Origin: Acidobacteriota bacterium
GTDB taxonomy: Bacteria > Acidobacteriota > Thermoanaerobaculia > Multivoradales > Multivoraceae
Direction of reading: 5' to 3'
Assembly (NCBI GenBank): GCA_003388555.1
Contig: QQVD01000042.1
Span: 1-64,000, forward strand
Length of the DNA stretch: 64,000 bases
Under the pieces are notes generated by a model. The model was not told the DNA's origin, searched no databases, and saw nothing but the letters and a program-made list of their open reading frames with translations. This document shows positions 34,933-44,205 of this stretch, one piece after another; within the stretch, counting starts at the first letter, position 1, and each line of letters opens with the position of its first letter. Position numbers and translations under genes: made by a program.

Positions 34933-34950
34933 CTACCATCCGTTCGGTAG
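34933..34950. promoter_or_regulatory. Candidate TetR-family operator upstream of the thiolase gene
   Basis: CTACC (34933-34937) and GGTAG (34946-34950) are perfect inverted arms around ATCCGTTC. The resulting ACC...CCGTTCGGT pattern resembles operators bound by TetR-type repressors of acyl-CoA degradation genes. No TetR gene is present in the window, so this is motif-based inference. Confidence 0.4.
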
Positions 34951-35100
34951 GTACGTCTGGCAGCCGTTCACGGATCGCTGCGTCGTAGCTCCTACCCAGC
35001 GCCCCAAGGCAGGAGCCCGGAAGATTGGAGCGGCCAAAGGCCCCCGAGGAGTCGGCGGGCTGCGGTCGCCGGCAGCGCGTAGAGTTGCGAAAGGCGAGCG

Positions 35101-37467
35101 ATGACCCAGCGATCCGACGAACCCGGCCGCCTACGCGACCCCGACACCGAGGTCCTCGAATCAGGGCCCGGCGCGCCGCTGCGCAACGTCGGCCCGTACC
35201 GGCTGCTGGAACGGGTCGGCGCCGGAGGCATGGGCGAGGTCTGGCTCGCCGAGCAGGAGACGCCGCGGCGCAAGGTCGCGGTCAAGCTCATCCGCCCCGG
35301 CCTGGTGACCCGCGAGCTGGTGGCGCGCTTCGAAGCCGAGCGCCAAGCGCTGGCCCTGATGAGCCACCCCAACGTCGCCCGGGTCTACGACGCCGGCGAG
35401 GCCGACGGAGTGCCGTACTTCGTGATGGAGTACGTGCCCGGTCTGGAGCTCACCGACTACTGCGACCACCACGCGCTGCCGCTCGACCGGCGCCTGCGAC
35501 TCTTCGTGCAGGTCTGCGACGGTGTGCAGCACGCCCACCAGAAGGGCCTGGTGCACCGCGACCTCAAGTCCTCCAACGTGCTGGTGCACGAGGTCGACGG
35601 CGTGGCGACACCGAAGATCATCGACTTCGGCGTCGCCAAGGCCACCCAGCAGCCGCTGACCCAGCGCACCCTGCACACCGAGGCCGGCGCTCTGATCGGC
35701 ACTCCCGAGTACATGGCGCCGGAGCAGTTCGAGAGCGAGAAGCTCGACGTCGACACCCGGGCCGACGTCTACGCGCTCGGTGTGCTGCTCTACGAGCTGC
35801 TCTGCGGCGAGCGCCCGTTCGAGCGCCCTGACGGCGGCATCGCGGCGCTGATCAACCTACGTCGCCGCATCCTCGACGAGGACGCGCCGCTGCCCAGCAC
35901 CCGGCTCGCCAGCGCCGTCGCCGATGCCGCCGCGCGGGCCCGGCGCCGCGGCGTGGAGCGCTCGATCCTGCGCCGCCGGCTGCAGGGCGACCTCGACTGG
36001 GTGGTGGCGAAGGCGCTGGAGAAGAACCGCGAGCGCCGCTACCAGACCGCCCTCGAGCTCGGCAGCGACGTGCGACGGTCGCTGGCTCACGAACCGGTCA
36101 GCGCCCGTCCCCCCTCGGTGAGCTACCGGGCCTCACGCTTCGTCCGCCGTCACCGCATCGGTGTCGCCAGTGCCGCTGGCGCCGTGCTGCTGCTGATCGC
36201 CGCGGTCGTCGGCACCAGCTGGGGCCTGCTGCAGGCGCGGCGCGAGGCGGAGCGGGCCCAGCGTGAGGCGCGCACCTCCGACGAGGTGTCGGAGTTCCTG
36301 GTCGATCTCTTCGAGACGGTCAACCCGGAGTCCGAGCCGCGGCCGGACATCGAGGCGCGCGAGATCCTCGATCGCGGCGTCGTCCGCATGCGTACCGATC
36401 TCGCCGACCAGCCCGAGGTGCTGGCCCGTCTGCTGGCGACGGTGGGCAGCACCTACCAGGGCCTGGGCCTCTACGACCAGGCGTCGGAGCTGCTCGACGA
36501 CGCGGTCGAGCTTCGCCGTCGGTTGGGGGCCGGCGACGTCGAGCTGGCCGACGTGCTAGTGCGACTCGGCGACGTGCAGCGCGAACGCGGCGAGATGGAG
36601 GCATCGCGCCAGCTCCTCGAGGAAGGTGTGCGGCGGCTCGAGGCGAGCGCTCCCGAGAGTGAAGAGCTCGCCGAGGCGCTGCACATCCTCGCCGCCGCGC
36701 GGGCCGATGGCGGCGAGCCCGATCGGGCGCAGGAGCTCTTCGAGCGCAGTCTGGCGCTGCGCCAACGGCTCTACGAGACCGACGATCTGCGCATCGCCCA
36801 GTCCCTGAACTCGCTCGGTGTGGTGCGCGCCGATCTCGGCGCCTACGACGAGGCGATCGGCCACTTCGAACGAGCGCTGCAGATCAAGCGTCGGCAGCTA
36901 CCGGACGACCATCCGAGCATCGCGGCTTCGCTGGTGAATCTCGCCACCGCGCTCAACGGACTGGACCGTGGTCCCGAGGCCGAGGCTCTGCTGCTCGAGG
37001 CCCTCGCCATCGAGCAGGTCAGCAAGGGCGCCGACCACCCCGACGTCGGCGCACTGCACAACAACCTCGGCTCCATCCTCGAGCGGATGGGCAGGCTCGA
37101 CGAGGCCGAGACCCATCTGCGGCGCGGCCTCGAGGTGTGGACCGCGGCGCTCGGGGCGGAGCATCCCGACGTCGGCATCGCCCTGCACAACCTCGGCAAC
37201 CTGAAGCGCGCCTCGGGCGATCACCAGGAAGCGCTCGACCACTACCGCCGCTCCTACGCGATCTGGAGAGCCGCTCTCGGCCCCGAGCACTTCTACCTCG
37301 CGATCAGCCGCGCCGAGATGGCCCAGTCCCTGCAGCGACTCGGCCGTCGCGACGAAGCCGCGGAGGCGCTGCGCCAGAGCCTCGAGGTCGCCGAGACCAG
37401 CCTCGGCCCCGACAACCCCCGCACGGTGGAGATCCGCACCAAGCTGGCGGAGGCGATGGGGGAGTGA
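35101..37467 (+). CDS. Serine/threonine kinase with TPR sensor domain
   Basis: A 788-residue membrane kinase. The N-terminal kinase domain has VGAGGMGEVW, VAVK, HRDLKSSN and DFGVAK, with GTPEYMAPEQ in the activation segment. A transmembrane helix (about 352-374, SAAGAVLLLIAAVVGTSWGLL region) follows. The remaining ~400 residues are tetratricopeptide repeats of the NB-ARC-associated type (LVNLATALNGLDRGPEAEALL, LHNNLGSILERMGRLDEAE and so on). Catalytic residues are intact. It should report on protein interactions outside the membrane. It is divergent from the thiolase gene with 215 bases between starts. Confidence 0.9.
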   Translation: MTQRSDEPGRLRDPDTEVLESGPGAPLRNVGPYRLLERVGAGGMGEVWLAEQETPRRKVAVKLIRPGLVTRELVARFEAERQALALMSHPNVARVYDAGEADGVPYFVMEYVPGLELTDYCDHHALPLDRRLRLFVQVCDGVQHAHQKGLVHRDLKSSNVLVHEVDGVATPKIIDFGVAKATQQPLTQRTLHTEAGALIGTPEYMAPEQFESEKLDVDTRADVYALGVLLYELLCGERPFERPDGGIAALINLRRRILDEDAPLPSTRLASAVADAAARARRRGVERSILRRRLQGDLDWVVAKALEKNRERRYQTALELGSDVRRSLAHEPVSARPPSVSYRASRFVRRHRIGVASAAGAVLLLIAAVVGTSWGLLQARREAERAQREARTSDEVSEFLVDLFETVNPESEPRPDIEAREILDRGVVRMRTDLADQPEVLARLLATVGSTYQGLGLYDQASELLDDAVELRRRLGAGDVELADVLVRLGDVQRERGEMEASRQLLEEGVRRLEASAPESEELAEALHILAAARADGGEPDRAQELFERSLALRQRLYETDDLRIAQSLNSLGVVRADLGAYDEAIGHFERALQIKRRQLPDDHPSIAASLVNLATALNGLDRGPEAEALLLEALAIEQVSKGADHPDVGALHNNLGSILERMGRLDEAETHLRRGLEVWTAALGAEHPDVGIALHNLGNLKRASGDHQEALDHYRRSYAIWRAALGPEHFYLAISRAEMAQSLQRLGRRDEAAEALRQSLEVAETSLGPDNPRTVEIRTKLAEAMGE

Positions 37468-37514
37468 AGGGCGGCTCCTCGCTTCTCTCACCCTGAAGCG
37501 CTTGCGCTCTATGT

Positions 37515-37567
37515 GACACCCCCACCCAGCCTCCCCCTGAAGGGGGAGGAGCCGGAGCGCGAAGCTC
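37515..37567 (+). repeat. Partial copy of the ~130-bp dispersed repeat
   Basis: This copy has the hairpin part only: ACACCCCCACCCAGCCTC followed by CCCCTGAAGGGG and AGGAGCCGGAGCGCGAAG. Same family as 37579-37710 and the array at 48663. Confidence 0.8.
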
Positions 37568-37578
37568 CGTTCTGTGTT

Positions 37579-37710
37579 CTGTCATCCCGGACTCGGTCCA
37601 CGGATCCATGCGTTGCGTGAAGCGGCGACGCACGATGGTGCCGAACTCGCTGGTCGAGACACCCCCACCCAGCCTCCCCCTGAAGGGGGAGGGGCCGGAG
37701 CGCGAAGCTC
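37579..37710 (+). repeat. Full copy of the ~130-bp dispersed repeat
   Basis: Begins with GTCATCCCGGACT, passes GCGTTGCGTGAAGCG and GAACTCGCTGGTCGAGAC, and ends with the hairpin CCTCCCCCTGAAGGGGGAGG and GCCGGAG. Orientation is opposite to the array at 48663-49052. Both this and the partial copy lie in the convergent gap between the kinase and acyl-CoA dehydrogenase genes, where they may stop transcription. Confidence 0.8.
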
Positions 37711-37721
37711 GCTCACACCAG

Positions 37722-39647
37722 CTACGCCACCTCCGCCACCAGCGGCCGCTCGCTCGGGGTGTGCAGCTCCTCGAGCAGCGCCTCCTGCCAGATCTGGCCG
37801 CCCTTCAGCACGTCGACGGCGAGGGCGTACTCGCGCTCGTCGTCGTTGGCCCACAGCTCGTGGAAGAGCTGGTCGATCTTGCGCCGCGAGGAGCGTGCGA
37901 AGACGTCGGCGAGCTCGCAGGCCTTCTCGGCGTGCGGCGCTCCCTCGGCGCGCAGGCTGGAGGCGCGTGAAACCGAGGCGGAGATGGCGAAGAGCTCCAT
38001 CACGATGTCGACCAGGCGGTTGAGGAAGCGCTGCTTGCGCTCCATCTTCTCGCGGTAGACGAGCATGCCGTGGAAGCTCTGGCGGGCCAGCTTGCGGGCG
38101 GCGCGCTCGACGAAGCGCAGGTGCTTCGCCAGGTCGCCGTGAGCCGAGTACTTGGGCCAGAAGCTCCAGCCGAGCCAGCGGGTGGGGTACCACCAGGCGT
38201 AGAACAGACCGATCTTCGGCAGCGCCGCCAGCTTGGTGCCGACGCTCGCCTTGGGATCGATCAGGGCGCCGGCGACCTGCAGGTGCTTGTCGACCGCCTC
38301 ACGGGCGATCAGCAGGTGCATGATCTCGCTCGAGCCCTCGAAGATCTTGTTGATGCGGAAGTCGCGCATCATGCGCTCGACGCCGAACTCCTCCTCGCCG
38401 CGCGCCTCCTGCGAGCTCGAGGTCTCGTAGCCGCGGCCGCCGCGCACCTGCATGGTGGCGTCGATGATCTCCCAGCCGCGCGCAGTGTTCCACTCCTTGC
38501 AGGCGGCGCTCTCGAGACGCAGGTCGAGCTTCTTGTTCTTCGACAGCTCGGTCGCCAGCTTGACGATCGACTCCATGGCGAAGGTCTCGGCGGCGATCTT
38601 CGAGATCATCTGCGCCACCGCCTCGTGGCGCCCCACCGGCTGACCCCACTGCACCCGCTCGGAGGCCCAGCGGCGCACGATGCGCAGGCACGCCTTGCCG
38701 ACGCCGACGCAGGCGTTGGGGATCGACAGGCGGCCGTCGTTGAGCGTGGTCAGGGCGATCTTGAGGCCACGGCCCTCCTCACCGATCAGGTTCTCGCGCG
38801 GCACCTGCACGTTGTCGAAGCGGATCACTCCGTTGGCCAGCGCGCGCAGCCCCATGAAGTGGCAGCGGCGCTCGACGGTGAGGCCCGGCGAGTCGGTCTC
38901 GACGACGAACGAGCTGATCTTGTCGCTCTCCGGATCGCGCGCCATCACCACCAGCATCTTCGCCTTGGTGCCGTTGGTGCACCAGAGCTTGGCGCCGTTC
39001 AGCGTGTAGAAGTCGCCGTCGAGCTTCGCGGTGGTGGCCAGGCGCGCCGGGTCCGAGCCGACGCCCGGCTCGGTGAGCGCGAAGGCGGAGATCTCGCCCC
39101 GGGCGCAGCGCGGCAGGTACTTCTCCTTGAGCTTGTCGCTGCCGAAGAGCAGCACCGGCTGCGGCACCCCGATCGACTGGTGGGCCGACAGCAGCGCCAC
39201 GAGGTTGGCGTCGTAGCAGCCCAGCAGCTCCATCGCCTGGCCGTACTCGACCTGGTGGAAGCCCATGCCGCCGTACTGCTTGGGGATCTTCATCCCGAAG
39301 GCGCCGAGCTCGGCCAGGCCCTTCACCACGTGCTCGGGATACTCGGCGCTGCGGTCGATCTCGTCGGGATCGACCTGATCGCGCAGGAAGGCCTCGAGCT
39401 TGTCGTAGAACTCGGCGAACTCGGGGCGCCAGTTGCTGCGGTCGGCGTAGGTGTAGGAGTACGGGTGGATGAGGTCGAAGCGGAAGTTGCCGAGGAAGAG
39501 CTCCTTCATGAACGAGGCGCTCTTCCACTCCTGCTCGCGCGACTCCTCGGCGACGCGGCGCGACTCCTCCTCGCTGACCTCGCGCACCTGCACCACCGCG
39601 CGGTCGGGGTTGGGTTCGGCGGCGGGGGAGACCGGTTCGATGCTCAT
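37722..39647 (-). CDS. Long acyl-CoA dehydrogenase (VLCAD-like length)
   Basis: A 641-residue FAD enzyme, longer than the usual ~380-residue acyl-CoA dehydrogenases. The core is clear: QYGGMGFHQVEYGQAMELL, FALTEPGVGSDPARL, LNGAKLWCTNGTKA, and KIFEGSSEIMHLLIAREAVD with the catalytic glutamate region. The extra ~200 C-terminal residues form a helical extension as in very-long-chain enzymes, and the N-terminal extension (residues 1-90) is also present. It performs the first step of beta-oxidation with electron transfer flavoprotein as acceptor. No signal peptide. It lies upstream of a minus-strand amidohydrolase and downstream of repeat sequences. Confidence 0.9.
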   Translation of the reverse strand: MSIEPVSPAAEPNPDRAVVQVREVSEEESRRVAEESREQEWKSASFMKELFLGNFRFDLIHPYSYTYADRSNWRPEFAEFYDKLEAFLRDQVDPDEIDRSAEYPEHVVKGLAELGAFGMKIPKQYGGMGFHQVEYGQAMELLGCYDANLVALLSAHQSIGVPQPVLLFGSDKLKEKYLPRCARGEISAFALTEPGVGSDPARLATTAKLDGDFYTLNGAKLWCTNGTKAKMLVVMARDPESDKISSFVVETDSPGLTVERRCHFMGLRALANGVIRFDNVQVPRENLIGEEGRGLKIALTTLNDGRLSIPNACVGVGKACLRIVRRWASERVQWGQPVGRHEAVAQMISKIAAETFAMESIVKLATELSKNKKLDLRLESAACKEWNTARGWEIIDATMQVRGGRGYETSSSQEARGEEEFGVERMMRDFRINKIFEGSSEIMHLLIAREAVDKHLQVAGALIDPKASVGTKLAALPKIGLFYAWWYPTRWLGWSFWPKYSAHGDLAKHLRFVERAARKLARQSFHGMLVYREKMERKQRFLNRLVDIVMELFAISASVSRASSLRAEGAPHAEKACELADVFARSSRRKIDQLFHELWANDDEREYALAVDVLKGGQIWQEALLEELHTPSERPLVAEVA

Positions 39648-39709
39648 GCCACTACCTCCAGGGCTCGTTCTCTCGTTGAACCCCCTCAGTGTAGCGCTGC
39701 GCCGCTCCG

Positions 39710-41170
39710 CTACTCCTTACCGTAGGCCTTGGCGACGGCGGCGAGCTTGGCGTCAAGGGCGGCGCGATCGAGCCAGCGTCCACGAGTCATCACCCCGGCG
39801 ACGCGCTCGGTGTTCTCGATCGCTTCCAGCGGATTCGCGTCGAGCAGCAGCAGATCGGCTTCGAGCCCGGGCGCCACCCGACCGAACACCTCCTCCTGGC
39901 CGAGGAAGCGGGCCGGCTGCACCGTGGCAGCGCGTAGAGCCTGCCAGGGGGTGAGGCCGGCCTCGACGAAGCGCTGCAGCTCCTCGTGCACCGAGTAGCC
40001 GGGGAAGACGAACGGGTTCGGCGTGTCGGTGCCCAGCATCAGCTCGGCGCCGGCCTCGTGCAGCGCCTTGACGATCGGCGCGTGCAGGGCCGCCGAGCGG
40101 GCGCGCGCCGCGAGCTGCTCCTCGCTCACGTCCTGCAGCCGGAAGTCGTTGTTCGGGTTCCAGAATGAGAGCGTTGGCCCGCTGACGTAGCGCATCTGGG
40201 GATGGGTCTCGACCCACTCCTGCTTCTGCGCGGCGGAGGCGGTGATGCGCTCGATGACCACGAAGGTCGGGATGTTCCACACCCCGTGCTCGACCATCCA
40301 GCCGGCCACCGTGGGCAACTTCTCGGGATCGAACCCCTCGACCTGCAGCCGGGTGATCTCGTAGCGGTCGGTCGCCCGACGCTCGTCAGGAGTCAGGGCC
40401 AGGTAGGGGGAGTCGTCGCGCTGCGCGGCCGGCAGGAACCCGGTGAGGTGCTCGATGAAGTCCATGCCGCGCGCCGTGGCATCTTCGAGCGGCACGCTTC
40501 CGGGCACGTGACCGCCGGCCATCAGCCCACGCTCGTGGGCCGCTTCGATGGCGGCGAAGAACGGGTCCGGACGCAGCAGGCTGTAGACCTTGACGAAGTC
40601 GTAGCCGGCCTCCGCCTGTTTGGCCACCGTCTCGCGGGCCGCCTCGGCCGTGGTCACCGCATCCGAGCCCGGCCAGATCGGCGGATCGCCGTCGACGATC
40701 GGACCGGCGGTGAAGAAGCGCGGGCCGACGATCGCGCCCTGCTCGATCTGCGCCCGGGTGTTCAGGGCGAAGGCGTTGCCGAACAGGTTGCGCACCCCGG
40801 TGACGCCCCAGGCGAGGTTGAGGTCGAGATCGAGAGGCGCGAAGAGGTGCACGTGGCCGTCGAAGAGCCCCGGCATCAGCACCTTGCCCGAGGCGTCGAC
40901 GCGGGTCGCCCCCTCGGGCACCTCGAGCGAGCCGCTGGGGCCCACGGCGCGGATCCTGGTGCCGCACACCAGCACGTCCTGATCCGGCGTCGGCGCATCG
41001 ACCTCGTCGCCGGCGAAGCTGATCAGGGCGGCGCCCGAGAACAGCGTGCACGCGTCGTCGGCTGGGAAGGGCTGGGGCCGCGTCGGTTCTGGCGAGGCAA
41101 GCCAGAGCACCACGATCGAGGAGGCGGCGAGGAGAGCGGAGCGAGTACCTGGCGCATCGGTCGTCGTCAT
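39710..41170 (-). CDS. Exported metal-dependent amidohydrolase
   Basis: A 486-residue amidohydrolase with an N-terminal hydrophobic signal (SALLAASSIVVLWLASPEP). Metal-ligand motifs are LFDGHVHLFAP (HxH), YDFVKVYSLL (candidate carbamylated lysine), GLMAGGHVPG, FIEHLTG and LMLGTDTPNPF (Asp). This pattern fits the imidazolonepropionase/prolidase-like branch of periplasmic amidohydrolases, several of which cleave dipeptides or lactams; the substrate is unknown. ATG 41170 is the first Met giving a normal signal peptide. Confidence 0.85.
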   Translation of the reverse strand: MTTTDAPGTRSALLAASSIVVLWLASPEPTRPQPFPADDACTLFSGAALISFAGDEVDAPTPDQDVLVCGTRIRAVGPSGSLEVPEGATRVDASGKVLMPGLFDGHVHLFAPLDLDLNLAWGVTGVRNLFGNAFALNTRAQIEQGAIVGPRFFTAGPIVDGDPPIWPGSDAVTTAEAARETVAKQAEAGYDFVKVYSLLRPDPFFAAIEAAHERGLMAGGHVPGSVPLEDATARGMDFIEHLTGFLPAAQRDDSPYLALTPDERRATDRYEITRLQVEGFDPEKLPTVAGWMVEHGVWNIPTFVVIERITASAAQKQEWVETHPQMRYVSGPTLSFWNPNNDFRLQDVSEEQLAARARSAALHAPIVKALHEAGAELMLGTDTPNPFVFPGYSVHEELQRFVEAGLTPWQALRAATVQPARFLGQEEVFGRVAPGLEADLLLLDANPLEAIENTERVAGVMTRGRWLDRAALDAKLAAVAKAYGKE

Positions 41171-41274
41171 GTGGCCATCCTGACGCATGCGGGCAGTGCG
41201 TCGGAAGTGCACATGCTGGCTGACGCGTCATCTTCGCCCTCCATCGGGCCGGTTAAGCCCGCCGTCGCTCGGTG

Positions 41275-42969
41275 TCAGGGAATGCTGAGACTCCAGGCCG
41301 TGAGATCACCGGACTCGAATCCGTCGGCGAAGATGTCCGAGCCTCCAGTACAGGTGTCGAACTTGACCGCACCGATACCGACCGCTTTGCCGCTCGGGTT
41401 GTACATGCCGAGGAACCAGAAGGTGCATCCGTCGACCGGATCGACGCCCATCTGGTTGTAGTCGCCGTAGCGGATCGAGTTGTTGACTCCACCACCCAAC
41501 GACAGTGTCGTCTCCGGAACCGTCATCGTCCCGGCTGCATCGCCCGCCAGACGCCCCGTGTACCGGATGCTGGGGAAGACGCTCGTGCTGCTCACGTTGT
41601 AGGCCAGGAGGATGTTGCCGTCCGCGTCCATTGCCGCGGTGCCCATGAAGCGGTGCTCGGCGTCGGGAGAGTAGGTACCTTCCTGGAACAGCGACCAGGC
41701 GCCCCCGCCGGTGCGGCGGAATTCCATCCATCGCTCGCCCGAATGGTCCTGGAAGTCACCGACATCCGTCTGCAGGACCGCCAGAAGGCTCTCGTGACTG
41801 CCGAAGTTCCGGTACACGGCCCGGTTCATGATGACCTCCAGCAACGGATCGAGCGCCTGGCCACCGCTGGGCTGCGGCACGCACGAGAAGAAGCTGATCG
41901 GCGGACAGAGGTTGGAGTCGAAGTCCGAGACGATGAGGTCGGGGAGCTGTGAAAAGGTGGTGTTGCCGGCGTTGTCGAAGTCGACGTCGAGAGCCCACAT
42001 CTCGATCTTGTCGGTCGTCGGACTCGGGCTCGGATCCCCGTTGAGCTCCTCGTCGCGGTGGCGGACGAAGTACGCGGGGTTGCCGGGCGGAGGCTCCGGG
42101 CCATCGAGGTCGACTGGCGTGAAGGCCTCGAACCCGAGTCCAGGCAGGCCTGGGCCGGTGACCTTCTGGGGCGCGCGAGCGGTGGGACAGGTCGTGCCGT
42201 CGGGGGAAAGCATGTTGACGCGGTCGAAGGCGTAGACCGGAGGCACGTTGCCCTGGTTGGCGCTCGCGATGTACGCGTCCGGCCAGATCCCGTACTTGGG
42301 GTAGTCGGGGAAGCTCGAGTCCGCGAACTCGTAGCCGCACCAGCCGCCGGCGATGGGATCGGCGGTTCGCGAGGTGTAGACGCAGAGACGGTTGCCGCCG
42401 CTCGAGAACTCGGTCAGCAGCCAGCGCTCGGCCATGTGGTCGTAGAGCACGATCGGGTCACCGAGCCCCGCGGCACAGCTGCCGGAGCCGAAGGTGTCCA
42501 GAGCGAAGGGGCCGGCCTCCAGTGAGCCGTCGGTCTTGTCGTAGATCGTCACCGAGGTGCCGCCCGGTCCGTTGATCGCCTCGATGAAGTAGGCGGCGCC
42601 GATGTCTCCGGTCGGATCGTTCGGGTTGGCGGTCGACGAGTTGCCGTTGAAGTTGAGCAACTCGGTGATGGCCGGCCCCGGGCCTCGGCGGTCCCACTGG
42701 CGCTGGACCAGCGGATCGAGGCGCGGCGGCGTGTCGACCACGGGTTCGCCGCTGCCGTCGTCGCGCCGTGGTACCTCCCGGATCGGATCGCCAGGCCTCC
42801 AGGGCGGCAGGGTCTCGACGAACCGGAGATCGATGTCGATCGGCACGCCGGCTACCGAATCGCCGAGCACCTCGGCATGCTGTGCCGTGAGGCCGTGGAG
42901 GGGCGTGAGCGCGAAGAGGATCGCGATCAGGAAACAGAGTGGTCGAGAAAACGTGCGGTATCCGGACAT
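41275..42969 (-). CDS. Secreted protein with FESGD C-terminal tag
   Basis: A 564-residue exported protein (ATG 42969, GCAGGAG eight bases upstream; signal near LCFLIAILFALTPLHGL). The body has repeated aromatic and acidic motifs suggestive of a beta-propeller (YDHMAERWLLTEFSSGGNRL, GIWPDAYIASANQGNV, SIRYGDYNQMGVDPVDG) but no recognised family. It ends in DIFADGFESGDLTAWSLSIP, the same tag type as the nuclease at 5638. The upstream minus-strand gene at 43032 is 62 bases away and may share its transcript. Confidence 0.7.
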   Translation of the reverse strand: MSGYRTFSRPLCFLIAILFALTPLHGLTAQHAEVLGDSVAGVPIDIDLRFVETLPPWRPGDPIREVPRRDDGSGEPVVDTPPRLDPLVQRQWDRRGPGPAITELLNFNGNSSTANPNDPTGDIGAAYFIEAINGPGGTSVTIYDKTDGSLEAGPFALDTFGSGSCAAGLGDPIVLYDHMAERWLLTEFSSGGNRLCVYTSRTADPIAGGWCGYEFADSSFPDYPKYGIWPDAYIASANQGNVPPVYAFDRVNMLSPDGTTCPTARAPQKVTGPGLPGLGFEAFTPVDLDGPEPPPGNPAYFVRHRDEELNGDPSPSPTTDKIEMWALDVDFDNAGNTTFSQLPDLIVSDFDSNLCPPISFFSCVPQPSGGQALDPLLEVIMNRAVYRNFGSHESLLAVLQTDVGDFQDHSGERWMEFRRTGGGAWSLFQEGTYSPDAEHRFMGTAAMDADGNILLAYNVSSTSVFPSIRYTGRLAGDAAGTMTVPETTLSLGGGVNNSIRYGDYNQMGVDPVDGCTFWFLGMYNPSGKAVGIGAVKFDTCTGGSDIFADGFESGDLTAWSLSIP

Positions 42970-43031
42970 CGAGAGCTCCTGCACTGATCAGACGGGTGGA
43001 CGAGTCGTGGACTTGTGGTGATCGGTTTTGG

Positions 43032-43946
43032 TCACGGACTGGCGCCCTGACCGGTCTGCGGGACAGCCTGCGGTTCGAGGTCGGCAGGCGGATCGAGCGG
43101 CTCCGGGTCGCTCCAGTCGACGGGCGAGACGAGCAGGCTCAGGCTGCCCTGAAAGGACTCCAGAACGAGCGAGGCGATGTCCGAGGCGGTCGAGCTGGTC
43201 TGCACCCGACCGACTTTGAGCGCGCTCCGCGGGTCGCGCTCGATGTCGATCGAAAAGTCGGTGGTGAAGCGCCCCCGGCTCTGGAGTCGAGCCGCGAAAT
43301 CCTGGGAGCCGGGCACCTCGACGGTGATCGGGCTCGTCGTGCTCGACATCTTCACCGTGCTGCCTCTGGGCATCCTGGGGAGCTGGATCAGCACCTCGCC
43401 GTGCTGGGAATGGGCCTCGATCGGGGCGCCGGCCCGAACCCGGAGCTCTCCGCGCTCAGTGCGGAGTCGGCCGATCCGTGGCACGCCGCGGATCTCCAGC
43501 AGGCCGTCGGTTGTGGTGGCGTGGAGTAGAACTGCTTTGGGAACGAAGACGGTGAGGTCGGCTCGTCTGGCGTTCCAGGACTCTGGCTCGGCTGTATCGG
43601 ACGTTCCCTCCGGCGAGCCGCTCAGATGCACGCGCAGCGCGGCGGGCTCGGCTCCGCTGGGGGGCTCGAGCACCACCTCGAATCGACGTGGGTCCGCCTG
43701 AGCCCGCTGTGTGTGAGCCAGCCAGTAGAGCTCGCCCGCGTCGCCGGCGCGCACTCTCAGATCGCCGAATGGATTCGACACCGCGACCTCCTGGAGATCG
43801 CGGAGCGGAAGCGTCGCGTCGACGCGTTCCAGATGCCAATCCGCGGGAACGACCTGCGCAGCGACCGAAGCCGCCGTCAGTGCCGCGATCAGGCAGCCGA
43901 GGAGAATCCGGCGGCTGGCAGAGGGGCCGCTGAGCGGAAGGTTCAT
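43032..43946 (-). CDS. Exported DUF4097-like beta-helical protein
   Basis: A 304-residue protein from ATG 43946 with a signal peptide (ILLGCLIAALTAASVAAQ). Repeats such as DLQEVAVSNPFGDLRVRAGD, LLHATTTDGLLEIRGVPRIGRLRTERGELRVRAGAPIEAHS and SPITVEVPGSQDFAARLQSRG show the short periodic strands of DUF4097-like adhesin domains, usually right-handed beta-helices outside the membrane. The role is unknown. It probably precedes the FESGD-tagged gene in one transcript. Confidence 0.65.
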   Translation of the reverse strand: MNLPLSGPSASRRILLGCLIAALTAASVAAQVVPADWHLERVDATLPLRDLQEVAVSNPFGDLRVRAGDAGELYWLAHTQRAQADPRRFEVVLEPPSGAEPAALRVHLSGSPEGTSDTAEPESWNARRADLTVFVPKAVLLHATTTDGLLEIRGVPRIGRLRTERGELRVRAGAPIEAHSQHGEVLIQLPRMPRGSTVKMSSTTSPITVEVPGSQDFAARLQSRGRFTTDFSIDIERDPRSALKVGRVQTSSTASDIASLVLESFQGSLSLLVSPVDWSDPEPLDPPADLEPQAVPQTGQGASP

Positions 43947-44205
43947 TTCGTGCGGACGGAGATCAGAGGCAGCGAGCCGGACCGCTGGTTCGGACCCTGG
44001 AGAGGCGCTCGCTGAGGGTTTCTGGACAACGTACCACAGCAGCGCAGAGGCGTCGGGGAGAAAGAGCGGCAGCGGTTCCGGCACTCCCGCGGAACAACTC
44101 TTCCGCCGAGCTCGTAGGTCAGGAGACCCACGTTCGACAGGTGCGCGGACGACACCGACGCATTGCTACGATCCAAGCCCCCGCGACTTCGATTCCGAGG
44201 CGCCA

